The notes below the pieces were generated by a model. That model was not told where the DNA came from, ran no database searches, and worked only from the letters and a program-made list of their open reading frames with translations. Positions 51,226-59,292 of a stretch of 64,000 nucleotides of DNA are shown here, piece by piece. The stretch covers positions 1 through 64,000 of the forward strand of contig JBLLNP010000008.1 in NCBI GenBank assembly GCA_048058975.1. Direction: 5' to 3'. Each line of letters opens with the position of its first letter. The stretch's first letter is position 1. This DNA is from RHLJ01 sp048058975. Lineage in GTDB: Bacteria; Bacteroidota; Rhodothermia; Balneolales; Balneolaceae. The position numbers were made by a program, and so were the translations under genes.

Positions 51226-52584
51226 TTAGGCTTCTACAGCAGCTCCGTAAAATTCAGTGATGGTTGTTTTTCGAATTGGCTTTGCAATCAAGGTAGCAGA
51301 GGTACAGTCGGCAACCTCCACTTCAACATAGTCTCCCTTTTGGAAATCTTTGCGATCAAATACCGCTATTTTGTTTGTATCGGTTCTTCCGCTTACCTGG
51401 TCTTCTGATTTTTTACTGGTGCCTTCTACTAAAACCAGATGTCGCATACCGATTTCGTCGAGATTTCGCTCTTTCTGAATGTTCATTTGCTGACTTATAA
51501 TTTCGGACAAGCGACGCTTTTTAATGTCTTCCGGTACATCATCCTCAAACTTTCTGTAGGCTAGTGTTCTTTCCCGTTCTGAATACGCAAACATATAAGC
51601 AAGGTCGAATCCAACTTCCTTCATCAGAGTCATGGTTCCCTGATGTTCTTCTTCAGTCTCACCACAGAATCCCGCGATTATATCCGTTGACAAAGAAACT
51701 CCGGGGATAATATCACGCATTTTTTGAGTAAGAGAGAGATACTGTTCCCGGGTATAAGGTCTGCGCATACGTTCCAGCATGGTATCACTTCCTGCCTGAG
51801 CGGGAATGTGGATGTAATTACAAAGATTTGGCCGTTCGGCAATCAAATACAGTAAATCATCCGGAAAATCTTTAGGATGGGGTGATGAAAACCGGAATCT
51901 GATTTCAGGATTTATAAGGCTGGCGGCATCCATCAACCTAGTGAATGTATTTTCTCCGTCTTTATAGGAGTTTACATTCTGACCAAGAAGAGTGACTTCT
52001 TTGTAGCCCTCATCACTTAATTGCCTAATTTCTTTGAGAATACTATCCATTGGGCGGCTTCTTTCTCTTCCTCTTGTAAAAGGGACTACACAAAAAGAAC
52101 ACATATTGTCGCAACCGCGCATAATAGAAACAAAGGAGGAAACTCCATTTCCGGTAGTACGAACCGGAGCAATGTCGGCATAGGTTTCTTCCAAAGAAAG
52201 AAGCACATTCACGGCTTTTCGTCCATCATCAACCTCAGCAAGGAGGCGGGGAATATCACGATACGCATCCGGGCCGACTACAATATCAACCAGATGTTCT
52301 TCTTCAATAATCCGGTCTTTGATACGCTCTGCCATACAGCCAAGCACACCAACGGTAAGTTCAGAGTTCGTTTTCTTGATGGTCCGGAGTTCCTTAAGTC
52401 GGTTCCAGACCTTGGTTTCAGCATTTTCCCGGATGGAACAGGTATTTACCAGAATCACATCTGCTGATTCCGGGTTGGGTGCTACAGTCATACCATCTTC
52501 AATCAGGATCGAATTCACAATCTCTGAATCTGCGAAGTTCATCTGGCAGCCATAGGTTTCAATAAAGAATTTTTTGTTGCTCAC
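51226..52584 (-). CDS. miaB: tRNA-2-methylthio-N6-dimethylallyladenosine synthase
   Basis: 452 residues. N-terminal UPF0004 domain with ETYGCQMNFADSE, NTCSIRENAE and LGCMAERI (three Cys for the auxiliary cluster), radical-SAM core MRGCDNMCSFCVVPFTRGRE (CxxxCxxC), and a C-terminal TRAM domain (VLVEGTSKKSEDQVSGRTDTNK). It adds the methylthio group to i6A37 of tRNAs. First gene of the miaB-membrane protein pair; pyrE lies 23 bases upstream on the same strand. Confidence 0.96.
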   Translation of the reverse strand: MSNKKFFIETYGCQMNFADSEIVNSILIEDGMTVAPNPESADVILVNTCSIRENAETKVWNRLKELRTIKKTNSELTVGVLGCMAERIKDRIIEEEHLVDIVVGPDAYRDIPRLLAEVDDGRKAVNVLLSLEETYADIAPVRTTGNGVSSFVSIMRGCDNMCSFCVVPFTRGRERSRPMDSILKEIRQLSDEGYKEVTLLGQNVNSYKDGENTFTRLMDAASLINPEIRFRFSSPHPKDFPDDLLYLIAERPNLCNYIHIPAQAGSDTMLERMRRPYTREQYLSLTQKMRDIIPGVSLSTDIIAGFCGETEEEHQGTMTLMKEVGFDLAYMFAYSERERTLAYRKFEDDVPEDIKKRRLSEIISQQMNIQKERNLDEIGMRHLVLVEGTSKKSEDQVSGRTDTNKIAVFDRKDFQKGDYVEVEVADCTSATLIAKPIRKTTITEFYGAAVEA

Positions 52585-52607
52585 AGTCTTCTTTTCTAAA
52601 ATAAATT

Positions 52608-53249
52608 CTAATTCGGCCAGGTATCCGGGTGATTTCGCCAGTTTGCGAGATGCTCAAGATCGTCACTGGTAACAAAACCATTTTCAACAGCCACATCAAC
52701 AAGTGTGGTATAATCTGTAAGATTGTAAACGGGTACCCGTACTTTCTCAAAATTTTCCACTGATCGATCAAACCCATAATTGAAAATAGAAATAATAGCC
52801 TGAACGTCAGCTCCAACAAATTGTAATGCGTTAATAACCGAAATGGCTGATCCCCCGGTTGAAATCAAATCCTCAATAACAACGGTAGGCTGACCCTTTG
52901 CAACGCCACCTTCAATCTGATTTCCCATCCCGTACGCTTTGGCTTTTGCTCTTACGTATGCCATTGGTTTATCCAGGATATCTGCAACCCATGCAGCATG
53001 AGGTATTCCTGCAGTCGCTGTTCCGGTGATAACTTCGGTTTTAGGAAATTCTTTAGTAATGATATCCGCTAATTTTGCTGCGATCTTTTTTCTGATTTCC
53101 GGGTGTTGAAGGGTTAACCTGTTATCACAATAAATGGGCGAGTGCCAACCTGATGCCCATGTGAAAGGTTCATTCGGGCGTAGAATAACTGCATTTATAT
53201 CAAGTAAATGTGCTGCCAGCTCGCGTGCAAATGCGGTGTCAATAATCAT
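52608..53249 (-). CDS. pyrE: Orotate phosphoribosyltransferase
   Basis: 213 residues. PRPP-binding loop VVIEDLISTGGSAISVI (type I PRTase signature) and the YVRAKAKAYGMGNQIEGG catalytic loop are clear; the ASGWHSPIYCDNRL start matches bacterial PyrE. Makes OMP from orotate and PRPP. Same leftward direction as pgpA/pgsA upstream, with 45 bases in between. Confidence 0.95.
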   Translation of the reverse strand: MIIDTAFARELAAHLLDINAVILRPNEPFTWASGWHSPIYCDNRLTLQHPEIRKKIAAKLADIITKEFPKTEVITGTATAGIPHAAWVADILDKPMAYVRAKAKAYGMGNQIEGGVAKGQPTVVIEDLISTGGSAISVINALQFVGADVQAIISIFNYGFDRSVENFEKVRVPVYNLTDYTTLVDVAVENGFVTSDDLEHLANWRNHPDTWPN

Positions 53250-53294
53250 GCGTTCTGTAAATCTTTTAATCTGACGTTGTCTTGTTCGCTTTAT

Positions 53295-53783
53295 TTATGC
53301 CAACCCAAAAAAATTGGGGAAGGCAAAAATAACACTTTTTAAGCAGATAAACGCATAAAAACCGGCAAGTAAGTCATCCAGCAAAATACCTGCTCCGCCG
53401 CCAATTTTTTGTATCTGGTGGATGCCAAGAGGTTTCCAGATATCGAATAAACGGAAAAGGGAAAAACCTAAGCTAAGTATCAGGATATCAGTGACTAAAT
53501 TTCCTGAAAGAGGAATACTTGTGAAAACCAAAGCCTGTCCGGCAAATTCATCAATGACTAGTTTTCCGGGATCTTCACCCCATTCTTCTTCGCAGGTGTT
53601 ACTAACGGTAAGTGTTAGTATGCTCGCAAGTACAATTACTAAAATCGGGCCGATTAATTCATTGGAACTTAGTATAAAGTACATAAGGCAAGTCGTAACA
53701 AGGCTTCCGGCAGTTCCGGGTGCAACAGGGGAATACCCTGATCCAAAACCTGAGCCAATAAACAGTTTAAGCTGTTTCATCAA
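53295..53783 (-). CDS. pgpA: Phosphatidylglycerophosphatase A
   Basis: 162 residues, membrane-embedded. The family motifs GSGFGSGYSPVAPGTAGSLVT, GEDPGKLVIDEFAGQAL and FRLFDIWKPLGIHQIQKIGGGAGILLDDLLAG are all present. Removes phosphate from phosphatidylglycerol-phosphate, the step after PgsA, and its start overlaps the pgsA stop by four bases, an apt pairing. One or two N-terminal Met codons are possible. Confidence 0.95.
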   Translation of the reverse strand: MMKQLKLFIGSGFGSGYSPVAPGTAGSLVTTCLMYFILSSNELIGPILVIVLASILTLTVSNTCEEEWGEDPGKLVIDEFAGQALVFTSIPLSGNLVTDILILSLGFSLFRLFDIWKPLGIHQIQKIGGGAGILLDDLLAGFYAFICLKSVIFAFPNFFGLA

Positions 53784-54364
53784 TCTTCAGACTTAAACAC
53801 CATGCGATTCACAACAACGTATTCTACCCCGGAATAAATAGTTACCGAAGTCACAAAGATCATTAAGTAGAGTAGTATATCTGTTTGCAGAAGTAAACGA
53901 ATCCAATCGCCAAGAAAGAAATCAACATTTTGGAAAAGCCCTACCACCAAACCTATATACAAAAATACCATCTGAATGGTTGTTTTCGCTTTGGCTGTAA
54001 AGCGGGTAACCATGGGTTGCTCTTTGCGATTCGTGTAAATTCTGAAAATAGTAATCGCGATATCACGAAAAATGATAAGCCCTATCGCCCACCAGGGGAA
54101 TTGCTCTACATCAATAAAGGGAAGCACAATAAACCCACTAAAGGTGAGGAATTTATCAGCTAATGGGTCAAGAAAAATTCCAAGTTTACTTTGAACCTGG
54201 AATTTTCTGGCATAGTATCCATCAAAATAGTCGGTTACAGCGGCTATTATATACACCACTAAACCTAAAGCTTTCAGGAGAAACTCATCCTGAAACCATA
54301 GCAATAAAAAAATGGGGGAAAGTATAATCCGTATTGAACTGAGAATATTCGGAATCCGGTGCAT
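53780..54364 (-). CDS. pgsA: CDP-diacylglycerol-glycerol-3-phosphate 3-phosphatidyltransferase
   Basis: 194 residues, about five membrane segments. The CDP-alcohol phosphotransferase motif is exact: DYFDGYYARKFQVQSKLGIFLDPLADK (D-x2-D-G-x2-A-R-x8-G-x3-D-x3-D). It makes phosphatidylglycerol-phosphate. Together with pgpA it supplies the anionic lipid of the membrane. Divergent from cinA. Confidence 0.93.
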   Translation of the reverse strand: MHRIPNILSSIRIILSPIFLLLWFQDEFLLKALGLVVYIIAAVTDYFDGYYARKFQVQSKLGIFLDPLADKFLTFSGFIVLPFIDVEQFPWWAIGLIIFRDIAITIFRIYTNRKEQPMVTRFTAKAKTTIQMVFLYIGLVVGLFQNVDFFLGDWIRLLLQTDILLYLMIFVTSVTIYSGVEYVVVNRMVFKSED

Positions 54365-54409
54365 CGCCGAAGATAGGAATTATTTTACAATGAGAAATTT
54401 TAAACAGCA

Positions 54410-54417
54410 TATCTTTG
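54410..54417 (+). promoter_or_regulatory. Candidate -7 element (TATCTTTG) upstream of cinA
   Basis: TATCTTTG is an exact TAnnTTTG Bacteroidota -7 box, followed by CAG. The -33 region (about 54383-54388, TTTTAC) is only loosely TTTG-like. It lies 44 bases before the cinA ATG in the pgsA-cinA divergent spacer. Confidence 0.45.
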
Positions 54418-54461
54418 CAGAATGTTGGCATTTGGGCAACATTATTTGGAATTTCTTAACC

Positions 54462-54647
54462 ATGAAAGCACAACTCATCTCGATCGGTAACGAGCTTCTT
54501 ATTGGCGATACAGTAAATACAAATGCTTCCTGGATGGGGCAATTTTTGAACGAATTAGGAATCGAGGTTTCCCGTGTTCATACCATTTCCGATGATGGGG
54601 ATATCATCAAAGAAACTGTGAAAAAAGTATGCTGGAAGCCGATTTAG
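54462..54647 (+). pseudogene. cinA: cinA, 5' part in the first frame
   Basis: Begins MKAQLISIGNELLIGDTVNTNASW, the conserved MoaB/MogA-like N-terminus of CinA, and runs to IIKETVKKV before the frame drifts to CWKPI and stops. Adding one A to the A6 run at 54621-54626 joins it to the next segment as KKSMLEADLVITTGG, which fits CinA. A longer reading from 54312 adds only unrelated residues and is not used. Confidence 0.75.
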
Positions 54648-55747
54648 TTATTACAACCGGAGGTTTGGGTCCAACTCACGATGACATTACCAAAACCTGT
54701 ATTGCAGAATTATTTGGTGCAAAACTGATTAAGGATGAATCGGTAGATATTTATATAAAGGAGTTGTTCAAAAGTAGAAATATTCCCTTTTCGGAATCGA
54801 ATAGCTGGCAGGCGATGGTACCTGATAATTGTGAAGTTCTTTTCAATAAAGCCGGGACAGCTCCCGGAATGTGGTTTCACGAAAATAATTGCTACTTAGC
54901 CGTGTTACCGGGCGTACCCTACGAGATGAAATACCTGATGAAACGCAGAGTGGCTTCTAAGCTTCGCGAAGTATCTACTGCAATAGGGTATATTCATACC
55001 GAATATCTTAAAATAGCAGGGATTGGGGAAAGCACTCTAAGTGATACTATTTTGGGGAATCTTTCTTCTTATCTGAATGATCATGTTTCGCTAGCTTTTC
55101 TACCTTCATTTGGTCAGGTAACACTCCGGATAACCGGAAAAGGGGAAACCAAAGAACAAGCTATTGAGCGCTCTGAAAAGCTGATACATTTCATCAAAGA
55201 AAAAGCCGGTACGTTTATATATGGTTATTCTAAAGAAGCAACGCTAAGCGAATCGGTGGGAGAATTACTGAAATTTAAGGGCTTGAAGATTGCCACTGCT
55301 GAAAGTTGTACCGGAGGACTAATTGCTACACAGATAACTGATACCCCAGGAAGTAGTGAGTATATGTTGGGGGGAATAGTTTCGTACGCAAATGAGGTAA
55401 AAGTGAATCAGCTTGGTGTAAATCAGGAAGATCTGGATTCGGTTGGAGCCGTGAGCAAAGAAATTGCCCTTCAAATGGCAAAAGGAGTTGTCGAAAAACT
55501 AGGAAGTGATATCGGTATTTCAACAACGGGAGTTGCAGGACCGGGTGGAGGGACCAAAGAGAAACCTGTTGGTACTGTTTGGATTGGAGTTTTCGGACTT
55601 GGGCAACATTTTGCTGTTAAGGCGTTTTTTACAAAAGACAGAACGGCAAACCGCGAACGAACAGCAGTTGTAGCTTTGGAGATTATCCGGCGCTTACTTT
55701 CCGGAATAGAAGAGCTACCTTATGCACTAAAAAAAGAACTCGCTTGA
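54629..55747 (+). CDS. cinA: CinA (NMN deamidase / competence-damage-inducible protein), main part after a frame break
   Basis: 372 residues continuing the CinA fold: TTGGLGPTHDDITKTCIAE (molybdopterin-binding-like domain), VPDNCEVLFNKAGTAPGMWF, LPGVPYEMKYLM, and from about 240 the CinA C-terminal deamidase domain with TAESCTGGLIATQITDTPGSSE and ISTTGVAGPGGGTKEKPVGTVW. With the 5' part at 54462 the product would be about 428 residues, normal for full-length CinA. The enzyme deamidates nicotinamide mononucleotide and may hydrolyse ADP-ribose. As read, the ATG at 54629 lacks the N-terminus. Confidence 0.88.
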   Translation: MLEADLVITTGGLGPTHDDITKTCIAELFGAKLIKDESVDIYIKELFKSRNIPFSESNSWQAMVPDNCEVLFNKAGTAPGMWFHENNCYLAVLPGVPYEMKYLMKRRVASKLREVSTAIGYIHTEYLKIAGIGESTLSDTILGNLSSYLNDHVSLAFLPSFGQVTLRITGKGETKEQAIERSEKLIHFIKEKAGTFIYGYSKEATLSESVGELLKFKGLKIATAESCTGGLIATQITDTPGSSEYMLGGIVSYANEVKVNQLGVNQEDLDSVGAVSKEIALQMAKGVVEKLGSDIGISTTGVAGPGGGTKEKPVGTVWIGVFGLGQHFAVKAFFTKDRTANRERTAVVALEIIRRLLSGIEELPYALKKELA

Positions 55748-57720
55748 TCAGATCAGCACTTTTAGTGGTTTTTATAGTTTTGATGGGAGTGTTTTCTCAG
55801 CTACAGGCACAGGTAGCTTCTGATTCACTGCAAACCGATTCTTTATCTGTTGATACATCTGCCGTTGATACATTAACAACAGTGCAAACAGTTAAACCTG
55901 AAGATGAAAAACCAAAAGGTCCTGAGAATATAGTGCCGTGGAAACAATTTAAACCATCAGGACAAAGCTTTGTGGCTGATGATAGTTTATTGCGCTGGCA
56001 AATCTGGCCAAATTGGGGAGACTATTATGCCTATAGAAAAGACGTGATTTCATTCCGGCAGGGGACGATTGGAAGATTGGACGCGTTTCAAATTTCAGGA
56101 TTCAGTCAGGATGAGCAAACACTTAGCCTGGAAGGGATAAATCTTTCAAACCCTATTACCGGACTTGTGAATTACAACTATGTGCCGCATCACAAAATCG
56201 GGAGTTTTCATGAGAAGTTGTCGGCCGGGTATCATTCCGATATCGAGCTAAAAAAATACTACATCCTTGAACCCATCAGCTATCTGAATTATGATGAAGC
56301 GAAGTTCAATTACCGGAACCTGGAGTTTATGGTAACCCAGAATTTTTCGGAGCGAACCAACATCGAGCTTTCATTCTGGGATAGAAGAGACGGAGATAAT
56401 TATCCGCGAAATGAGGTAATAGGGAATCAGATTGTGGCACGGGGATATCATTATCTGAATCAAAACATCCAACTTCGTACGCTGTATCTCAGAAACCAAT
56501 TCGATCTTCAGGAGCCTTTCGGATATGTGGTTGATGACCCGTTAACTTTTTCTTTTGATCAATTTATCTCCACTCCAAAAGTAAGTAACGCTTCTTCTAA
56601 AACTAGTCGCAGAGACTGGTTAACGGGGATTTACTCCCGCCCGGATAGTAATTCCGTAGAGAATATGGGACTGGAATTTACCCTTACAAAAAACGAATTC
56701 GAGCTGCCCTCCTCTGCAACTGATACACTGAACTGGGACTTAAGAAGTTATTCTGCCAGGACATTTAAAGTTTTTGGAAACCAACGTTTTTCGTTAAAAC
56801 TGGAAGGGGAAGGTGGGTTTCATTCTTTCAATGAAACCCGAAACATTACTCGGGTTAATTGGTCTGATTTCAGATTAAGTGCGGAAGCGCAAACCAATCT
56901 GGATGAAAACCTGCAAGTGTTTGGCTTAGGAACGCTATTGCAAAGAGGAGATGGATTTAACGGAACGGAAATTGGTGGGGGGGCAAAACTAACAGTTAAT
57001 AAACTGGAAATAGTGGTGAGCGGAGCATTATTTAGTCGAATGCCTACCATCCAGGAATTGTATTGGACAGGAGTTAATTTTTCAGGGAATGAGGCTCTGA
57101 AAAATGAGAATGGGATATCAGTGTATGGGCAGTCCAGTATTCAATTAACAGAACAGATAAGACTGGGAGCTTCAGGAAGAATCAAACAATCAAATAACGA
57201 TGTTTTCCTGGGAAATGATTCCACACTTGTGAACTCAGGAGATATTTCATCCATCTCAGGAACCGTATTTGGAAGTTTTGAGAATCACCGGTTCGAAATT
57301 GAAAGTTCTGCCACTTTTGATGCTCTGAATAATATCAGCCCCGAAGCTTCGTCAACACCTCTTGGGTACAACGAGCAGAAAGTCTGGATTCGGAATAATG
57401 CTTTTATCAAAGGTTATGCATTCGATCGGGCTACTTATGTTAAACTGGGAGTACGAACTACATTATCTCCGCTTCCGTACGGTAGCAAGTTTTTTAATAC
57501 AGAACTGCAGTACTGGCAGGCAAATAGTACAGAAGTTGACATCCCTGCTTTTTTCCGATTAGATGCCGAACTTTCTGCCCGCGTACGTGCTATGATGATT
57601 GTAATGAGATGGGAAAATGCACTTGATGGAATTGGTCAGTTAGGCTACTTTGAGGCGGCTACTTTTCCCATGAACTCACGACGATTAATTGTAGGAATCA
57701 GGGCCCAATTCAGAAACTAA
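55744..57720 (+). CDS. Outer-membrane beta-barrel protein, TonB-receptor-like
   Basis: 658 residues from TTG 55744, whose TTGA overlaps the cinA stop. Signal peptide to QLQAQ, a Ser/Thr/Asp-rich linker, a plug-like region with LSLEGINLSNPITGLVNYN and HEKLSAGYHSDIEL, then a large barrel with alternating aromatic/polar strands and a TonB-receptor-type element MPTIQELYWTG. It ends LIVGIRAQFRN, an aromatic beta-signal. The substrate cannot be inferred; there is no CarboxypepD_reg or clear TonB box. Followed one base later by ftsX. Confidence 0.78.
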   Translation: MIRSALLVVFIVLMGVFSQLQAQVASDSLQTDSLSVDTSAVDTLTTVQTVKPEDEKPKGPENIVPWKQFKPSGQSFVADDSLLRWQIWPNWGDYYAYRKDVISFRQGTIGRLDAFQISGFSQDEQTLSLEGINLSNPITGLVNYNYVPHHKIGSFHEKLSAGYHSDIELKKYYILEPISYLNYDEAKFNYRNLEFMVTQNFSERTNIELSFWDRRDGDNYPRNEVIGNQIVARGYHYLNQNIQLRTLYLRNQFDLQEPFGYVVDDPLTFSFDQFISTPKVSNASSKTSRRDWLTGIYSRPDSNSVENMGLEFTLTKNEFELPSSATDTLNWDLRSYSARTFKVFGNQRFSLKLEGEGGFHSFNETRNITRVNWSDFRLSAEAQTNLDENLQVFGLGTLLQRGDGFNGTEIGGGAKLTVNKLEIVVSGALFSRMPTIQELYWTGVNFSGNEALKNENGISVYGQSSIQLTEQIRLGASGRIKQSNNDVFLGNDSTLVNSGDISSISGTVFGSFENHRFEIESSATFDALNNISPEASSTPLGYNEQKVWIRNNAFIKGYAFDRATYVKLGVRTTLSPLPYGSKFFNTELQYWQANSTEVDIPAFFRLDAELSARVRAMMIVMRWENALDGIGQLGYFEAATFPMNSRRLIVGIRAQFRN

Positions 57721-57721
57721 T

Positions 57722-58606
57722 ATGAGCTTTAAATATATCATTAAAGAAGGTTTTGCCGGAATCCGGCGCGCTAAGCTGGCTGCAACAACCTCAATTTTTT
57801 CGTTATTCATCGCAATTTTTCTGCTCGGGATTCTCTCAAGGGTAGGATATAACGTATATGTTCAGGCGATGTCTATCAAAGACCTTATTGAGGTAGAAGT
57901 GTTTTTATTTGATGTGGATGAACGCACCAAAGAGGAGATTGAGCGAAGATTGAATGAGGAGGAAATTGTTCTTGAAGCAACATATATCTCTAAAGACAGT
58001 GCCTCAGCAATTATGAAACGGGAATTTGGGCCCGGTGTGGAAGAACTTGTTGAACTGAATTTTCTTCCGGCTTCATTCAAACTTAAAGTAGATACTGAAG
58101 CAGGAGTTTCTCAGATTGAGACGCTGGTCTCAAGTATTCAGAACCTGCGCGGAGTAGATGAGGTGCAGTATAATGAAGGATTATTACGCATCATGGAATC
58201 TAATCTGAATATGTTTTCTCTGGTAGGAGGCGGAATCGGGTTATTGATTTTACTCGCTTCTGTGATTTTGGTATATAATACCATCCGCCTGACCATTTAT
58301 GCTAAGCGGGAGCTTATTCGGGCGATGAAACTTGTAGGAGCTACCAACAGCTTTATCCGCAGTCCGTTTATTATTGAAGGAGTGCTTCAGGGGGTTATTG
58401 CCGGGTTAATGGCGGTAATTTCTGTGTTTTTTGTCTTCGAATTTGCAATTCAACTGTATCTTCCTGAAATGGGTTTACTTTCCTGGCCATTCGGTCGCTG
58501 GTATTTCTTAACCGGAGCTATGTTCGGGCTATCTGTATTGATGGGTTGGTGGGGAAGCCGCCTAGCCGCCCGTAAGTTTATCGAAGAGACGTATATCTCG
58601 GGGTGA
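57722..58606 (+). CDS. ftsX: Cell-division protein FtsX (ABC-type permease component)
   Basis: 294 residues with four membrane segments: an N-terminal one (LAATTSIFSLFIAIFLLGILS), a ~120-residue extracytoplasmic domain, and three at the C-terminus (VGGGIGLLILLASVILVYNTIRL, VLQGVIAGLMAVISVFFVFEF, YFLTGAMFGLSVLMGWWGSRLA). IRLTIYAKRELIRAMKLVGATNSFIRSPFIIEG is the conserved cytoplasmic loop that contacts FtsE. No ftsE is adjacent in this window. With FtsE it activates peptidoglycan hydrolases during division. Confidence 0.9.
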   Translation: MSFKYIIKEGFAGIRRAKLAATTSIFSLFIAIFLLGILSRVGYNVYVQAMSIKDLIEVEVFLFDVDERTKEEIERRLNEEEIVLEATYISKDSASAIMKREFGPGVEELVELNFLPASFKLKVDTEAGVSQIETLVSSIQNLRGVDEVQYNEGLLRIMESNLNMFSLVGGGIGLLILLASVILVYNTIRLTIYAKRELIRAMKLVGATNSFIRSPFIIEGVLQGVIAGLMAVISVFFVFEFAIQLYLPEMGLLSWPFGRWYFLTGAMFGLSVLMGWWGSRLAARKFIEETYISG

Positions 58607-58688
58607 GTTCGCTATTCGTTATTTGTTAATGGTTATTTGTGAGATGGTTCCAGATGGTATCACAAATAACCATTAACCATTAACGAAC
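58607..58688. repeat. Large hairpin overlapping the 3' end of the Fur-family gene
   Basis: GTTAATGGTTATTTGTGA (58625-58642) pairs perfectly with 58660-58677 around a 17-base loop, and GTTCG (58607-58611) with CGAAC (58684-58688) adds an outer stem. The words match the repeat at 32263-32311. The right arm supplies the last codons and stop of the leftward Fur-family gene and the left arm begins directly after the ftsX stop, so it likely terminates both genes. Confidence 0.8.
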
Positions 58689-59176
58689 GAGCCCTTCTTC
58701 AATCCTTCCTTTCTCTTGTTGCAAGCTTCAGTATCCTCGCAGGTTCCATAGAAGTGGAGAGAGTGGGATTCAATATTCATCCTGTGGATTTTCCCCAGCA
58801 TATCCTGAATCTCTCCGATTCTTGGATCGCAAAATTCGAGCACATGTCCACATTCGTTGCAAATAATGTGATCGTGTTGCTGGTAAGCGTAGGCACGCTC
58901 ATAGTAGTATTGACTTTTCCCGAACTGTTGTTTCTGAACAAGTCCACATTCCACCAATAAGTCAAGGGTGTTGTAAACTGTTGCCCTACTAACTCTTGTT
59001 CCACCTTCCTGCATACGGAAGAAAATATCATCGGCATCAAAATGCCCATCGGCTCTGTATATTTCTTCCAGTACCATGAAACGTTCGGGGGTTTGTCTCT
59101 GGTTACCCTCTTTGAGGTAGGTGCGGAAAATCTCTTTAACAAGCTGAATAGTATCTTCGTGTGCTGGATGTGCCAT
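58673..59176 (-). CDS. Fur-family transcriptional regulator
   Basis: 167 residues. Winged helix QRQTPERFMVLEEIYRADGHFDADDIFFRMQE with GTRVSRATVYNTLDLLVECGLVQK, then the dimer/metal domain HDHIICNECGHVLEFCDPRI (CxxC) and a second Cys pair CEDTEAC, typical of zinc-structural Fur/PerR/Zur proteins. Which metal or peroxide it senses cannot be read directly. It is divergent from the acyl-CoA ligase; a 6-1-6 palindrome lies between them. The C-terminal GSFVNG is encoded by the repeat hairpin. Confidence 0.92.
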   Translation of the reverse strand: MAHPAHEDTIQLVKEIFRTYLKEGNQRQTPERFMVLEEIYRADGHFDADDIFFRMQEGGTRVSRATVYNTLDLLVECGLVQKQQFGKSQYYYERAYAYQQHDHIICNECGHVLEFCDPRIGEIQDMLGKIHRMNIESHSLHFYGTCEDTEACNKRKEGLKKGSFVNG

Positions 59177-59246
59177 GGAGTCAAATTTGTTTGGCTAAAT
59201 ATAAGACTTGTTAAGGTGCTTTTGAAACTCATGCTTTTGATCAGAA

Positions 59247-59259
59247 GAATATTATATTC
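59247..59259. promoter_or_regulatory. Fur/Per-box-like 6-1-6 palindrome
   Basis: GAATAT-T-ATATTC, perfect around a single central base, 70 bases from the fur-family start and 34 bases before the acyl-CoA ligase ATG. Spacing and AT-rich half sites recall Fur/PerR boxes, so it is the best candidate operator for the divergent regulator. Confidence 0.5.
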
Positions 59260-59292
59260 AATCGGAATAAAACGGAATAAATTTTTTAGCTC

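Noticed and set aside
52559..52819. Leftward frame of 86 codons inside pyrE
   Set aside because: It is a shadow of the well-supported pyrE frame and of the pyrE-miaB spacer.
54312..54461. Upstream extension of cinA
   Set aside because: The added residues are not CinA-like, overlap the pgsA start region and include the candidate promoter; ATG 54462 begins the conserved MKAQLISIGNELL.
54621..54627. Programmed -1 frameshifting in cinA as the leading explanation
   Set aside because: The heptamer is not in the canonical phase for tandem slippage, no downstream stem-loop stands out, and similar breaks occur in two unrelated genes of the same window, which favours indels in homopolymers.
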